A stretch of DNA of 64,000 nucleotides from UBA1876 sp003446665 (GTDB lineage Bacteria > Synergistota > Synergistia > Synergistales > Thermovirgaceae): the NCBI GenBank assembly GCA_040616305.1, contig CP159918.1, forward strand, positions 1,364,001 to 1,428,000, in the 5' to 3' direction. The notes under the pieces are model-generated. The model saw only the letters and a program-made list of their open reading frames with translations. It did not search any database and was not told the origin of the DNA. Below, piece by piece: positions 26,516-35,520 of the stretch (its first letter is position 1; every line of letters starts with the position of its first letter). Made by a program: the position numbers and the translations under genes.

Positions 26516-27166
26516 GTGAAAACTGCCAAAAGCAGAACAACGGCTATCCTCGTTAGACACGGAGAATGCGAGGGCAACAGGGAAGGTCTTTTTCGAGGGC
26601 GGAAGGATTTCCCCTTGAACGAAAACGGCCTTGCCCAGGCAAAGGCCCTCGCAGGGGAACTTGCCGCTTTTCATACCGCACAAGCGATATACTCGGGACC
26701 GCTCTCGCGAGCAAAGGAAACGGGGAGAATTATAGCCGAAGTTATGAGTATACCTCTTGAAATCCGTAATGGAATCGACAACATGTCCCTCGGTCCCTGG
26801 GAAGGAAGGCCAAAAATCGAAATCCAGGAAGAATACCCTGAGGAATGGAGTCTCTGGCTTTCCAATCCGGAGCGACTCAGACTGGAGGGGGCCGAAACTC
26901 TGGAGGATGTGCGTCGCAGGGCCTTCGCTGAATTAAACCAGTTGGTCAAATCCCACAAGGGACAGTCCTTTATACTGGTCACCCACCGTGCGGTTCTGAA
27001 ACCTCTTCTCGCGTCCGCTCTTGATATCGCTCATCCCTATTTCTGGAGAATACACGTCGACACCGCCTCATACTCCATCCTGACCCACGAGGAAAACCGA
27101 GGATATTGCCTGATAACCCTGAACCAGACAAAGCATTTGCCCAACCTTGTCAGTGAGTGGGTATGA
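26516..27166 (+). CDS. Histidine phosphatase family protein (phosphoglycerate mutase-like)
   Basis: A 216-residue protein of the branch-1 histidine phosphatase superfamily. The catalytic box is LVRHGECEGN (RHG motif), the second arginine/glutamate region is IYSGPLSRAKETGRII, and the second histidine is in LVTHRAVLKPLL. The substrate is unknown; CobC-like and broad phosphatases share these motifs. GTG 26516 is preferred (GGGAGTGG upstream); ATG 26501 is an alternative. It is divergent from hrcA. Confidence 0.82.
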   Translation: MKTAKSRTTAILVRHGECEGNREGLFRGRKDFPLNENGLAQAKALAGELAAFHTAQAIYSGPLSRAKETGRIIAEVMSIPLEIRNGIDNMSLGPWEGRPKIEIQEEYPEEWSLWLSNPERLRLEGAETLEDVRRRAFAELNQLVKSHKGQSFILVTHRAVLKPLLASALDIAHPYFWRIHVDTASYSILTHEENRGYCLITLNQTKHLPNLVSEWV

Positions 27167-27265
27167 TCAACAGGTCGTGGGTGCTCTTTTCTTGACCTCG
27201 TCTTTTGTGTGGAATATTATGGCTTCCGCTGATGCTCGAATTTTTCGTAGGGAGATGTGCCTGCC

Positions 27266-28480
27266 ATGATTCCCTATCTTTGCCCTATTAACTCTGTCAA
27301 AGACCTTGAATCAATCCTGAAACGCCTTGAGGCGGACATACGGAGTCTGCCTTATTTTGAAGCAAAACGAAAGATCCTGGCCTTTCACATCGCAAGTGTC
27401 GACTACCGTGCCGCCAACGCGCTCAAGCAGGAAATGCTCTCACGGGGCGGCGACGCCATAGTGCACAAAGATGCTATACAGGGAACCATAAAAACCTGCA
27501 ATGTACTGCTTTTGGGAACACCAGGACAGTACGACAGCCTTATAAAAAAGCTTGAGGCCATGCCTTACTGGGGGCTCGAAACAATACGCAGCGGTCTCGC
27601 TACCGCCTTTGCCAACGTATACGTTTCGGCCTGGTCGATTCCACTGACGGAGGGAAGGATCCTGCGCCTGGGTCCACGCCCGCTCGTGATGGGTATAATC
27701 AACCTGACGCCCGATTCTTTTTTCTCCCCCAGCAGGACTTCAAACATCGACGAGTGCCTGAAAAGGGCCTTCCAGATGCAAAAAGAAGGCATGGACATAC
27801 TGGATCTTGGTGCGGAATCTACGCGCCCTGGGTCTGAACCTGTTCCCGAAGAAACAGAAAAGGAAAGAATCCTGCCTGTTTTGCGGGCTCTCCGAAAAAA
27901 CGGCTTTGACTTGCCCATATCGGTTGACACGAACAAGGCCTCCGTGGCAAAAGCAGCCATTGAAAACGGGGCGGACATAATAAACGATATTTCCGCGGCG
28001 CGACTGGACCCATCGATGTTTGACGTAATTTCCGAACTCGACGTTCCCTACATATGCATGCATATGAAGGGAACCCCCAAAACCATGCAGGAAAACCCCC
28101 ATTACGACGATGTCATCGGCGAAATCGTTTCCTTTTTCGAGGAAAGACTAGAAGAAGCCTCTTCCCGGGGCGTAAACACCTCTAAAATAATTCTCGACCC
28201 TGGGCTCGGGTTCGGCAAAACTACAAACCACAACCTTGCTATTCTCAAAAACCTCCAGGCATTCAAAGTACTTGGCAGACCACTTTTGATAGGCCACTCC
28301 AACAAAAGCATCATCGGCAAAGTCCTGGGCGGACTGGAAACGGACGACAGGATTGAAGGAACACTGGCCATAACTGCCTTGTGCGCCACTGAAGGCGTCT
28401 CTATAGTTCGCGTACACGATGTCCTAAAGAATACACGTGTCATCAAAATGATCCAGGCTATAAAGGAGGTTTCCAGGTGA
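27266..28480 (+). CDS. folP: Dihydropteroate synthase, long form
   Basis: A 404-residue folate enzyme joining pABA to dihydropterin diphosphate. The DHPS barrel begins near residue 140 with LVMGIINLTPDSFF, then DLGAESTRPGSEPV, SVDTNKASVAKAAI, ADIINDISA, ILDPGLGFGKT and IVRVHDV. About 130 extra N-terminal residues precede it, a form seen in some anaerobes; that part has no recognised domain. In the loop usually read SRKS this protein has HSNKS, with the pterin-binding Lys kept. ATG 27266 lies ten bases after AGGGAGA. It overlaps folK by 4 bp. Confidence 0.93.
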   Translation: MIPYLCPINSVKDLESILKRLEADIRSLPYFEAKRKILAFHIASVDYRAANALKQEMLSRGGDAIVHKDAIQGTIKTCNVLLLGTPGQYDSLIKKLEAMPYWGLETIRSGLATAFANVYVSAWSIPLTEGRILRLGPRPLVMGIINLTPDSFFSPSRTSNIDECLKRAFQMQKEGMDILDLGAESTRPGSEPVPEETEKERILPVLRALRKNGFDLPISVDTNKASVAKAAIENGADIINDISAARLDPSMFDVISELDVPYICMHMKGTPKTMQENPHYDDVIGEIVSFFEERLEEASSRGVNTSKIILDPGLGFGKTTNHNLAILKNLQAFKVLGRPLLIGHSNKSIIGKVLGGLETDDRIEGTLAITALCATEGVSIVRVHDVLKNTRVIKMIQAIKEVSR

Positions 28481-28962
28481 CACAGACAGCAATCGCTTTG
28501 GGAAGCAACCTCGGGGATCGTCTGGGTACCATGCGGCAAGCCGTCATGCTTCTTGAAGAAAGTTCTCTCCGTATCAGCGCTTCCAGCGATGTCTTCGAAA
28601 CCCCACCCTGGGGTATGGAAAATCAACCCAGGTTTTTAAACGCTTGTGTACTGGCCGAAACCGATATTTTGCCCCGGGTGTTGCTGGAATTACTCTTGAA
28701 TATCGAAAGCGATCTGGGCCGCACCCGCCGTTACAAGTGGGGTCCTCGTGAAATAGACCTGGATCTTCTTTTTTACGACGACCAGGTTTTTAATGAAAGT
28801 GGCCTCGTTCTTCCTCACCCCCAGATGCACCGACGCGCCTTTGTGCTGGTCCCCCTGGTACAGATAGCTCCTGACTGGCGCCATCCTGTCCTGGGGAAAT
28901 CCGTAAGGGAACTGGCCGGCTCCCTGGATGCCGGCTCTATCATACGAATCACCCGTCTGTGA
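28477..28962 (+). CDS. folK: 2-amino-4-hydroxy-6-hydroxymethyldihydropteridine diphosphokinase
   Basis: A 161-residue HPPK that makes the substrate of FolP. It has the N-terminal IALGSNLGDR motif and the catalytic stretch KWGPREIDLDLLFYDD. The start GTG 28477 overlaps the folP stop (GTGA) and has AAAGGAGGT upstream. No folB or folE is in the window. Confidence 0.95.
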   Translation: MTQTAIALGSNLGDRLGTMRQAVMLLEESSLRISASSDVFETPPWGMENQPRFLNACVLAETDILPRVLLELLLNIESDLGRTRRYKWGPREIDLDLLFYDDQVFNESGLVLPHPQMHRRAFVLVPLVQIAPDWRHPVLGKSVRELAGSLDAGSIIRITRL

Positions 28963-28994
28963 GATAAAAAATGAAGCGACCAGGAGGAAAAACC

Positions 28995-29741
28995 TTGAAC
29001 AAAAGCGGGGTTTCGGCCTTTTTTATGGTGGCGGCTTCCTTGTTTCTATTGCTGTCAAACCCCCTACCTGCACGTGCGACCGTGCAGGTCCTGTCCGTTC
29101 CAGGTCACCCCGTCTATCTTGTACTCGACATAAAAGACGGAATAATTGACACCGCTTTTTTGAGAAGCCCTGCGGGCTTACAGAAACTTCTTCCACTTGA
29201 GGGGCTCACGCCGGCGGGCGAAAAGGTCTACCGGTTCCATGCCGACGAAGATTTTGCCAGAGACCTGATATGGATATTGTCTTTCACGGAACCTTCCGGA
29301 AGATCAAAAGGTATTCAGCTTTGGATCGGAGCGCTGGGAGGGGAAAAGAAGGCATGGGTCGATATTTGCCCCCTGGAGAGGACCTATTGGGATGCTATTC
29401 CTTTCAAGTTAAACTTGCCTGAAGGTGTGGCCCTTTATATATCCCCAAGTTTGCCTCAATATGAAGACCTGCCCAGACTTTCGGGAAACAGTGTCCTGAC
29501 GTTTGTATACACCATTTCGCTAACCTCGGGCGGCTTCCGTTTCGTTCCAGCCCCTGAGGTCTATAAGCAGCTTCAAAGGATCACTGAAATTGTCTGGGGT
29601 GGAGAAACCCTGCCTTACAAAAAAAAAGCCTATGAGCACCTTATGGATGAGTTCGCCCGACTTTCCCTGGGTTCAAATCCATCGACGGCGGCGATACGAA
29701 ACTTCGCCTGGAATCGTATACTGTACCTGCAGTGGGAATAG
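28995..29741 (+). CDS. Exported protein of unknown function
   Basis: About 248 residues with a clear signal peptide (FFMVAASLFLLLSNPLPARA, cleavage after ARA). The mature part is mixed alpha/beta with no family recognised. TTG 28995 is chosen because AGGAGG lies seven bases upstream; an ATG at 28971 has no such site. It lies 32 bp after folK and ends before a bidirectional terminator. Confidence 0.65.
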   Translation: MNKSGVSAFFMVAASLFLLLSNPLPARATVQVLSVPGHPVYLVLDIKDGIIDTAFLRSPAGLQKLLPLEGLTPAGEKVYRFHADEDFARDLIWILSFTEPSGRSKGIQLWIGALGGEKKAWVDICPLERTYWDAIPFKLNLPEGVALYISPSLPQYEDLPRLSGNSVLTFVYTISLTSGGFRFVPAPEVYKQLQRITEIVWGGETLPYKKKAYEHLMDEFARLSLGSNPSTAAIRNFAWNRILYLQWE

Positions 29742-29766
29742 CCTTCATATAACCTCAAAGGGGGAA

Positions 29767-29791
29767 GCCCCGCCCGAAAAGGAAGCGGGGC
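29767..29791. terminator. Bidirectional terminator between convergent genes
   Basis: GCCCCGC (29767-29773) pairs with GCGGGGC (29785-29791). It lies between the plus-strand exported protein and minus-strand korB. T-rich stretches on both sides are weak, so termination strength is uncertain. Confidence 0.6.
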
Positions 29792-29809
29792 ATCGGGAAA
29801 TTTCTTTAT

Positions 29810-30670
29810 TCAATCAAGATCCTTTAAAAATTGCGCAACCAGCTCCGGCTTCCTTTCCCGCCTGTAAAGTGGGGTCTTGTCTTCCGCATAACAGGCAAGG
29901 TTTTCCTCGAAGGTTTTTTTCCCCTCTTCCCTGTAAAGTATCCCCAGAGGATAAGGTTCTTTCTCGAAGGCTTTCATCATGGCGGTTTTCCTGTCAGTAG
30001 GATCGTAGCCCTCTTCAAGGAAATAAGTATTTTCCCTGAACCATTTATGAGTATTTATCTTGTTGAAGGAAACGCAGGGCTGGAAGATGTCCACAAGGGC
30101 ATACCCCTTGTGTCTGATCGCCTGTTTTATGATCTCTTTCGTCTCGTCCACGTAACCTGAAAAAGCCCTCGCGACAAAGGTAGCCCCCTGGGCTATGGCA
30201 ACGGCCAAAGGATTGAAAGGTTCCTCAAAAACCCCATCCACCTGGACAGGCGTTTTAAACCCGATGGGGGTGGTCGGCGAAGCCTGTCCTTTCGTCAGGC
30301 CGTATACCATATTGTTATGAACCAGATTGGTGATGTCAGGGTTGCGCCTTATGGTGTGCAGGAAATGATTCCCGCCTTCACCGTACATATCACCGTCCCC
30401 TCCGATGGCGATGACCACCATTTCCGGATTGGCCGCCTTCATTCCCGTGGCGTTCGAAATCGATCGGCCGTGAAGACCGTTGAAGAAATTGCCTTTCATG
30501 AAATGCGGCATCTTTGCCGCCTGGCCTATACCCGAAAAAAGCACCACTTCTCTCGGTGCAAGCTCCAAATCGGCAAGGGCTTTTTTGAGTGCTTCCATTA
30601 TCTGGAAATCCCCGCATCCGGGACACCATTGGATGTCTATTCCGTCGAGATCGTAGATTTTCCAGTCCAT
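29810..30670 (-). CDS. korB: 2-oxoacid:ferredoxin oxidoreductase, beta subunit
   Basis: A 286-residue TPP-binding subunit. It has WCPGCGDFQIMEAL (cysteines for the 4Fe-4S cluster), GIGQAAKMPHF, the TPP/Mg motif GGDGDMYGEGGNHF with NNMVYGLTKGQ, and the late cysteine in QPCVSFN. Together with KorA it oxidises 2-oxoacids to acyl-CoA with ferredoxin reduction; 2-oxoglutarate or branched-chain 2-oxoacids are likely substrates. It lies 3 bp after korA. There is no separate ferredoxin-like delta subunit here. Confidence 0.92.
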   Translation of the reverse strand: MDWKIYDLDGIDIQWCPGCGDFQIMEALKKALADLELAPREVVLFSGIGQAAKMPHFMKGNFFNGLHGRSISNATGMKAANPEMVVIAIGGDGDMYGEGGNHFLHTIRRNPDITNLVHNNMVYGLTKGQASPTTPIGFKTPVQVDGVFEEPFNPLAVAIAQGATFVARAFSGYVDETKEIIKQAIRHKGYALVDIFQPCVSFNKINTHKWFRENTYFLEEGYDPTDRKTAMMKAFEKEPYPLGILYREEGKKTFEENLACYAEDKTPLYRRERKPELVAQFLKDLD

Positions 30671-30673
30671 TTC

Positions 30674-32407
30674 TCACACCTCCTGGGAAAGAAGCTTCCG
30701 GAGCTCTTCAGCCACGAATTCGACAGACATCTGTAGACCGGTATAGCTCAGGATGCGCCTTGGAATCTCAAACCCTGTCTCTGTGCGTATCAACCTGGCC
30801 AGCTGGCCCGTGGCATTGCCTTCCACGTCTACCACGATCTTCGCCTTACGCAAGTAACTTTCCGTTTCTTTCGGCAAAGGGTAAACCTGCGAGAAATGCA
30901 AAACAGCTGTGCCTTTTCTTCCAAGCCTCTTGACCGCCTCTTCAACGATGTGCCGGGTCGAACCCCATGCAACTACCAGGCTATCGTAATCTTCCGTTCC
31001 AAGCAGAGTCGGCGGCACCGTTTCTTTTTTGAGACCTTCCATTTTCCTCAGTCTTTTTTCAACCATTCTTTTCCGCAAGTGAAAATCTTCCTGTACATGA
31101 CCGTCTGCATCGTGTTCGTGGCTGTCGGTCCCGACCATCCCCTTGCCATATCCCGGAACGCTCCGAGGAGATATGCCGTCTTCGGTGACTACATACCGCT
31201 GGTAATCCTCGGTCGATTCGACTATGTGTTTTTCTATGGTCAGACCCTCCGTATCGAAAGGTTCTATGTCGTAATAGGAATTCAGGAAGTATTGGTCGGT
31301 GAGGACAAAAACGGGGGTCTGATACCTGGCGGCGAGGTTGAAGGCTCTTTGAGACAGGTAGAAGGCTTCTTCAAGTGAGCCAGGTGCAAAAACGGCCTTG
31401 GGGAACTCGCCGTGTCCCGCATGAAGCACGAATTCGAGATCCGCCTGCTCTGTGCGCGTCGCCATGCCCGTTGCGGGCCCCGGCCTTTGCCCTACATGAA
31501 TCACTACAGGGAGTTCCGTGATACCGCCAAGGCTAATGCCCTCCGACATCAGGGCAAGCCCTCCTCCCGAAGTAGTGGCCATTGGTCTCGCTCCTCCATA
31601 GGAAGCACCCAGCGCAAGATTAATGGCGGCTATCTCATCTTCGGCCTGCTCCACGGCTACGCCGAAACGGTGTGAGTTTTTGGCCATAAATGTCAGCACA
31701 CCCGTAGCCGGTGACATTGGATAAGAGGTGACAAAGTCACAACCACCGGCCAGAGCCCCTAATGATAAAGCATCGGTGCCGTTAAGGACTACGCTCTGTT
31801 CACCTTTCCTTTTTCCTTCGAGCATAATCTCCAGGGACTTGTCGTTTTTCATGTTCCCGCCTATTTCGTAACCCGCGTCAACAGCCTTCCGGTTTTTTTC
31901 GATAACCTCTTCCTTTCCGGCGAAACGCTTTTGGAAAAACCCGTAGAGAATCGACCTGTCAAGCCCAAAGAGGCTTGCCACAATCCCTGCGGCTACGACT
32001 CCTGAGTATACTTTACCTCCTACCTCGTGGCCCCTTTTGAGAAGGTCCACATCGACAAACCAGCCTTCGGTATCGCTCAACTCCTCTCCCAGTTCTTCCT
32101 TGTCACCCAGAATGACTGTGCTTTCGGTTATTCGTTCACGTATGTTCTGCCTTACCCCCTGGTTGAAAGGAAGCAGGAGATCGATCCTGTCAACAAATGC
32201 ATTTACCGGCTCCGTGGAGACGCGAATTTCGGTGGAATTGTTACCACCACGAACCCTTGACATGTACTCGCGACTGGCGAAAACATGATATCCCCCTTCG
32301 TGGAGAGACTTGACAAGTATCTCTTCTATCGTTTGCACTCCCTGGCCTGCGGCCCCGCAAAGAACGAGTGAAACATCGTTAAAATCTTTTCGAGGAAGAA
32401 CATTCAT
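30674..32407 (-). CDS. korA: 2-oxoacid:ferredoxin oxidoreductase, fused gamma-alpha subunit
   Basis: A 577-residue fusion. The gamma domain (about 10-185: LVLCGAAGQGVQTIEEIL and YMSRVRGGNNSTEIRVS) is joined to the alpha/pyrimidine-binding domain (about 200-575: GTDALSLGALAGGCDFVTSYPMSP-type start). This is the KorA layout. ATG 32407 has GGGAGGGG upstream. It pairs with KorB and probably uses 2-oxoacids from amino-acid deamination. Confidence 0.92.
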   Translation of the reverse strand: MNVLPRKDFNDVSLVLCGAAGQGVQTIEEILVKSLHEGGYHVFASREYMSRVRGGNNSTEIRVSTEPVNAFVDRIDLLLPFNQGVRQNIRERITESTVILGDKEELGEELSDTEGWFVDVDLLKRGHEVGGKVYSGVVAAGIVASLFGLDRSILYGFFQKRFAGKEEVIEKNRKAVDAGYEIGGNMKNDKSLEIMLEGKRKGEQSVVLNGTDALSLGALAGGCDFVTSYPMSPATGVLTFMAKNSHRFGVAVEQAEDEIAAINLALGASYGGARPMATTSGGGLALMSEGISLGGITELPVVIHVGQRPGPATGMATRTEQADLEFVLHAGHGEFPKAVFAPGSLEEAFYLSQRAFNLAARYQTPVFVLTDQYFLNSYYDIEPFDTEGLTIEKHIVESTEDYQRYVVTEDGISPRSVPGYGKGMVGTDSHEHDADGHVQEDFHLRKRMVEKRLRKMEGLKKETVPPTLLGTEDYDSLVVAWGSTRHIVEEAVKRLGRKGTAVLHFSQVYPLPKETESYLRKAKIVVDVEGNATGQLARLIRTETGFEIPRRILSYTGLQMSVEFVAEELRKLLSQEV

Positions 32408-32507
32408 ATGGCATTCCCCTCCCTTTTTCTTGGCGCTTCATCCGGTCGCTCATCACTAAAGAGACATTGCTTGGCGGCCGGAAACCCCAACACCAATGTC
32501 GAAAATT

Positions 32508-32711
32508 CTATTTTTCCCGGATCGAGGCAGGGTATCCAGCCTCTTCAAGAACATCCATTAACCTCTCCGCTGCCTCCGTTTCAAGGCTGACTGTCTTACT
32601 CTCGAGCGACACGTGAAAGTCCCGAAAACCAGCCTCCTCCAAGGCACTGGTGATGTTTCTCACACAGTGTTCACAGGACATGTCCGGTACATCGAAAACC
32701 AGCTTCGACAT
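32508..32711 (-). CDS. copZ: Copper chaperone, heavy-metal-associated domain
   Basis: A 67-residue HMA protein with the metal-binding motif MSCEHC (residues 9-14) and a CopZ-type length. It delivers Cu(I) to CopA. It lies 3 bp after copA, so the two are cotranscribed. Confidence 0.92.
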   Translation of the reverse strand: MSKLVFDVPDMSCEHCVRNITSALEEAGFRDFHVSLESKTVSLETEAAERLMDVLEEAGYPASIREK

Positions 32712-32714
32712 AGA

Positions 32715-34913
32715 TTAATCCTCCTCCCATCTTATCCTCATCGAATTGAGCACAACCGAGATGGAACTGAAAGCCATCGCCGCCTCTGCCACAGCCGGGT
32801 GCAAAAGTCCGGCCATGGCAAGGGGTATGGCCACGACGTTGTACAGAAACGCCCAGAACAGGTTTTGACCGATTACCTTAAAGGTTTTCAATGAGATACC
32901 CACCGCCGAGACTACCTTCGAAAGACCGCCTTTGACTATAACAACGTCGGCGCTATCGATGGCAAGATCCATCCCTGAACCGATGGCTATGCCTATATCA
33001 GCCCCTTTCAGGGCGGCGGCATCATTCATGCCATCGCCTACCATCATAACTTTCTTTCCTTCAGCCTGATAGCCTCTCACTATGTCCAATTTTCTTTCGG
33101 GCCGCACGCCTGCATGTACGACGTCGATCCCGACCCGATCCGCCACCGCCCGCGCTGTTTTCTCGTTGTCTCCCGTAGCCATCACAGGGACAATCCCCGA
33201 CTCCTTCAATTTCCGAACAGCTTGAGCGGAGTCATCCCTGATCGGGTCTTCTATCACGAAACACCCAGCTCGACGGCCTCCCTTGCGGACCTCCACGACG
33301 GTTCTTCCCGCTTCAAGGTCACTGGTATAGGCTGAAAAATCTTCTGGCTTGCCAACCACATAAGCCTCTCCTTTTGCCCTGAACCTGATCCCTTCGCCGG
33401 AAGTTTCCTCGAAATCTTCCACTACGTCTGAAAGGTTGTTTTTTTCGTCCTCGACCGCTGTAATCGCTTTTGCCAGGGGGTGATTGGATTGTTTTTCTGC
33501 GGCTATGACATAGGCCAGATCCTCCGGTTGAAGGTCGTGCCGAACAACTTTGGGGCTGCCCACCGTGACGGTCCCCGTCTTGTCCACTACTACCACGCCT
33601 ATATCCCTAGACGTCTGAATGGCTTCTGCGTTACGGATGATGAGCCCCTGCTTGTATGCGGCCCCGGTACCGGCCACTAGCGCCATGGGTGTTGCAAGAC
33701 CCAGGGCGCAGGGACAGGCGATAACCAGCGTTGCCACAAAAACGAAGACCGCGAAAGATACAGCACCTTCTGTCTCCAGAACCCAGGGAAGCCAGCTTCT
33801 CGCGGCGTTGATAAAAGGCAGCATCAGGTCATACCGGAGGTACCAAAAAACAGCCGCAGATACCGCAAGTACGAGAATTGTGGGGACGAAAAACAACGTA
33901 ATCCTGTCTGCAAGAGCCTGGATGGGAATTTTCGCTCCCTGGGCTTCCTGCACCAGGGAAATCATTTGCGAAAGGAAGGAATCTTCACCGGTTTTTGTGG
34001 CCTTGACGACCAAAAGACCCGTCAGGTTGAGTGATCCCCCTGTGACTTCATTTCCGGGTGTCTTTTCGAGGGGGATGGGCTCACCTGTGATCATCGATTC
34101 GTCGACGGAGGATCGTCCCTCGGTTACTGTCCCATCGACAGGAATCCGTTCGCCGGGTTTTACGATAACCGTGAATCCTTCCTTGACGGCCTCTATGGGA
34201 ACATTGAACTCTTCGCCTTCCTCTGTACGGATTCTGGCCTCCCTGGCCTGGATTTTAAGGAGTGACTTGACTTCCTTGGCGGCTCTGTCACGCAACCTGG
34301 ATTCCACGTAACGACCGGTAATGTGCAGGGTCACGATCATGGCCCCTATGGACCCGAAGGAGGCCACCGGCAAGCCCAGGAAGTTCAACACTGCGGTCAC
34401 CCAGGAGGCGACGGAACCGAAAAATATAAGCGTATCCATGTTTGTATGCCAGTGAACAAGCGCGATCCAGGCACCTTTGATCGTCTTGCGCCCCGCATAA
34501 AAGACCACTACCCCGCCTGCTATCACTTCAAGCAGCACGAACCATGGCATGTGTGCACCAACCATGTGGAGGATCATCAAAACAGAAAGGGGTACAGTGA
34601 TCGAGAGGGCTACCAGCAGGTTTTGCTTTGCCTCGTAGTAACGTCTTTTTTCAAGGTCATCGGCAGATTCGGTGGTTACTCCGTAACCGGCTTTTTCGAC
34701 GGCTTCCTTGAGCCGTGTTTGCGGAACATCCTCGTCGAGTACCAGGAAAGCGGTGTCGGTGGCAAGGTTTACCGCCGCGAACCTCACGCCTTCCGTCTTC
34801 TGGAGGGCTCTTTCCACGTTCCTGGCACAGGTGGCGCAGGTCATCCCCGTTATCCTTAGCGACCGCTTTTGTTCAAAATCTTTAGCATCTGAAAATCTTC
34901 TGCCTTCGGCCAT
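32715..34913 (-). CDS. copA: P1B-type copper-exporting ATPase
   Basis: A 732-residue copper ATPase with one N-terminal HMA domain (GMTCATC, about residue 25), eight membrane segments, the TGEPIP actuator motif, the membrane CPC site (IACPCALGLATP), phosphorylation motif DKTGT and GDGMNDAAAL. ATG 34913 follows GGAGG after 13 bases; a longer frame to 34952 lacks a site. It is divergent from the ArsF-like gene, and the shared intergenic palindrome (34969-34988) overlaps its promoter. Confidence 0.95.
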   Translation of the reverse strand: MAEGRRFSDAKDFEQKRSLRITGMTCATCARNVERALQKTEGVRFAAVNLATDTAFLVLDEDVPQTRLKEAVEKAGYGVTTESADDLEKRRYYEAKQNLLVALSITVPLSVLMILHMVGAHMPWFVLLEVIAGGVVVFYAGRKTIKGAWIALVHWHTNMDTLIFFGSVASWVTAVLNFLGLPVASFGSIGAMIVTLHITGRYVESRLRDRAAKEVKSLLKIQAREARIRTEEGEEFNVPIEAVKEGFTVIVKPGERIPVDGTVTEGRSSVDESMITGEPIPLEKTPGNEVTGGSLNLTGLLVVKATKTGEDSFLSQMISLVQEAQGAKIPIQALADRITLFFVPTILVLAVSAAVFWYLRYDLMLPFINAARSWLPWVLETEGAVSFAVFVFVATLVIACPCALGLATPMALVAGTGAAYKQGLIIRNAEAIQTSRDIGVVVVDKTGTVTVGSPKVVRHDLQPEDLAYVIAAEKQSNHPLAKAITAVEDEKNNLSDVVEDFEETSGEGIRFRAKGEAYVVGKPEDFSAYTSDLEAGRTVVEVRKGGRRAGCFVIEDPIRDDSAQAVRKLKESGIVPVMATGDNEKTARAVADRVGIDVVHAGVRPERKLDIVRGYQAEGKKVMMVGDGMNDAAALKGADIGIAIGSGMDLAIDSADVVIVKGGLSKVVSAVGISLKTFKVIGQNLFWAFLYNVVAIPLAMAGLLHPAVAEAAMAFSSISVVLNSMRIRWEED

Positions 34914-34960
34914 GGTTAAAACAACACCTCCAAAGCCGTAAACTGGAACCAATATCCTGA

Positions 34961-34989
34961 TTGCAATTATATACCATGTTTGGTATATT
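34961..34989 (+). promoter_or_regulatory. Promoter of the ArsF/ArsG-like pair
   Basis: TTGCAA (34961-34966), 17 bases, TATATT (34984-34989). The palindrome at 34969-34988 covers the spacer and -10 box, the arrangement expected of repression. Confidence 0.65.
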
Positions 34990-34995
34990 CATCAA
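34966..34995 (-). promoter_or_regulatory. copA promoter
   Basis: On the minus strand TTGATG (34990-34995), 18 bases, TATAAT (34966-34971). It overlaps the opposing promoter and the same palindrome. Confidence 0.6.
34969..34988. promoter_or_regulatory. 20-bp palindromic operator shared by copA and the ArsF-like gene
   Basis: ATATACCA, TGTT, TGGTATAT: two perfect 8-base arms. It sits inside both divergent promoters. The sequence does not match the usual CopY or CsoR sites that I know, and no regulator gene is adjacent, so the cognate protein is unknown. Confidence 0.65.
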
Positions 34996-35025
34996 ACAAA
35001 ATTGCGGACGAGATGGAGAGATTCA

Positions 35026-35520
35026 ATGAAACGTCTGATCGGAATCATTCTTCTTGTATTTGCCGCGGCAGGTTTTTTCGTTGCCGTAAAAGACATTGTC
35101 CGCATGCATGGGCGGGGTGTCAATGCCGATCAATTACCTCAAAGACCTCAGATAACGGAATACACTGAACGTTCCAGCTGCGAAGTGGAGGTGTTTTTTT
35201 TCTACGTAAGCACAGAATGCCCTACCTGTGACATCATAAGAGAAGAAGCCTCTGAGGTCATCGGCTCCCTTGAAAAAGACGAGTTCGGCGGCGACTTACC
35301 CCGGATAATATGGAGCGAGGTCAACGTGGAGGAACCGGGAAACGAAAAATACATTTTAGACTATGGTCTTTATACAACTACGATTGTCGTCCTGGACCGC
35401 AACAACCCAGAACGTTGGAAACGCCTGGACGAGGTCTGGAACCTGGCGTCAAGCCGTGACCGGCTTTCAGATTTTCTTCGCAGTGAAATCGTGGAATTCT
35501 CAAAGGGGTGCGAGCGATGA
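35026..35520 (+). CDS. ArsF-like thioredoxin-fold protein
   Basis: A 164-residue exported or membrane-anchored protein: one N-terminal hydrophobic segment (IGIILLVFAAAGFFVAV), then a thioredoxin-like fold with a CPTC redox motif (FFYVSTECPTCD). The later segment VNVEEPGNEKYILDYGLYTT and the RWKRLDEVWNLASSRD stretch resemble the ArsF family described in the arsEFG gut-bacterial organoarsenical system. ATG 35026 follows GGAGA. It overlaps the next gene by ATGA. Whether the real target is arsenic, copper or disulfide chemistry is not known. Confidence 0.7.
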   Translation: MKRLIGIILLVFAAAGFFVAVKDIVRMHGRGVNADQLPQRPQITEYTERSSCEVEVFFFYVSTECPTCDIIREEASEVIGSLEKDEFGGDLPRIIWSEVNVEEPGNEKYILDYGLYTTTIVVLDRNNPERWKRLDEVWNLASSRDRLSDFLRSEIVEFSKGCER

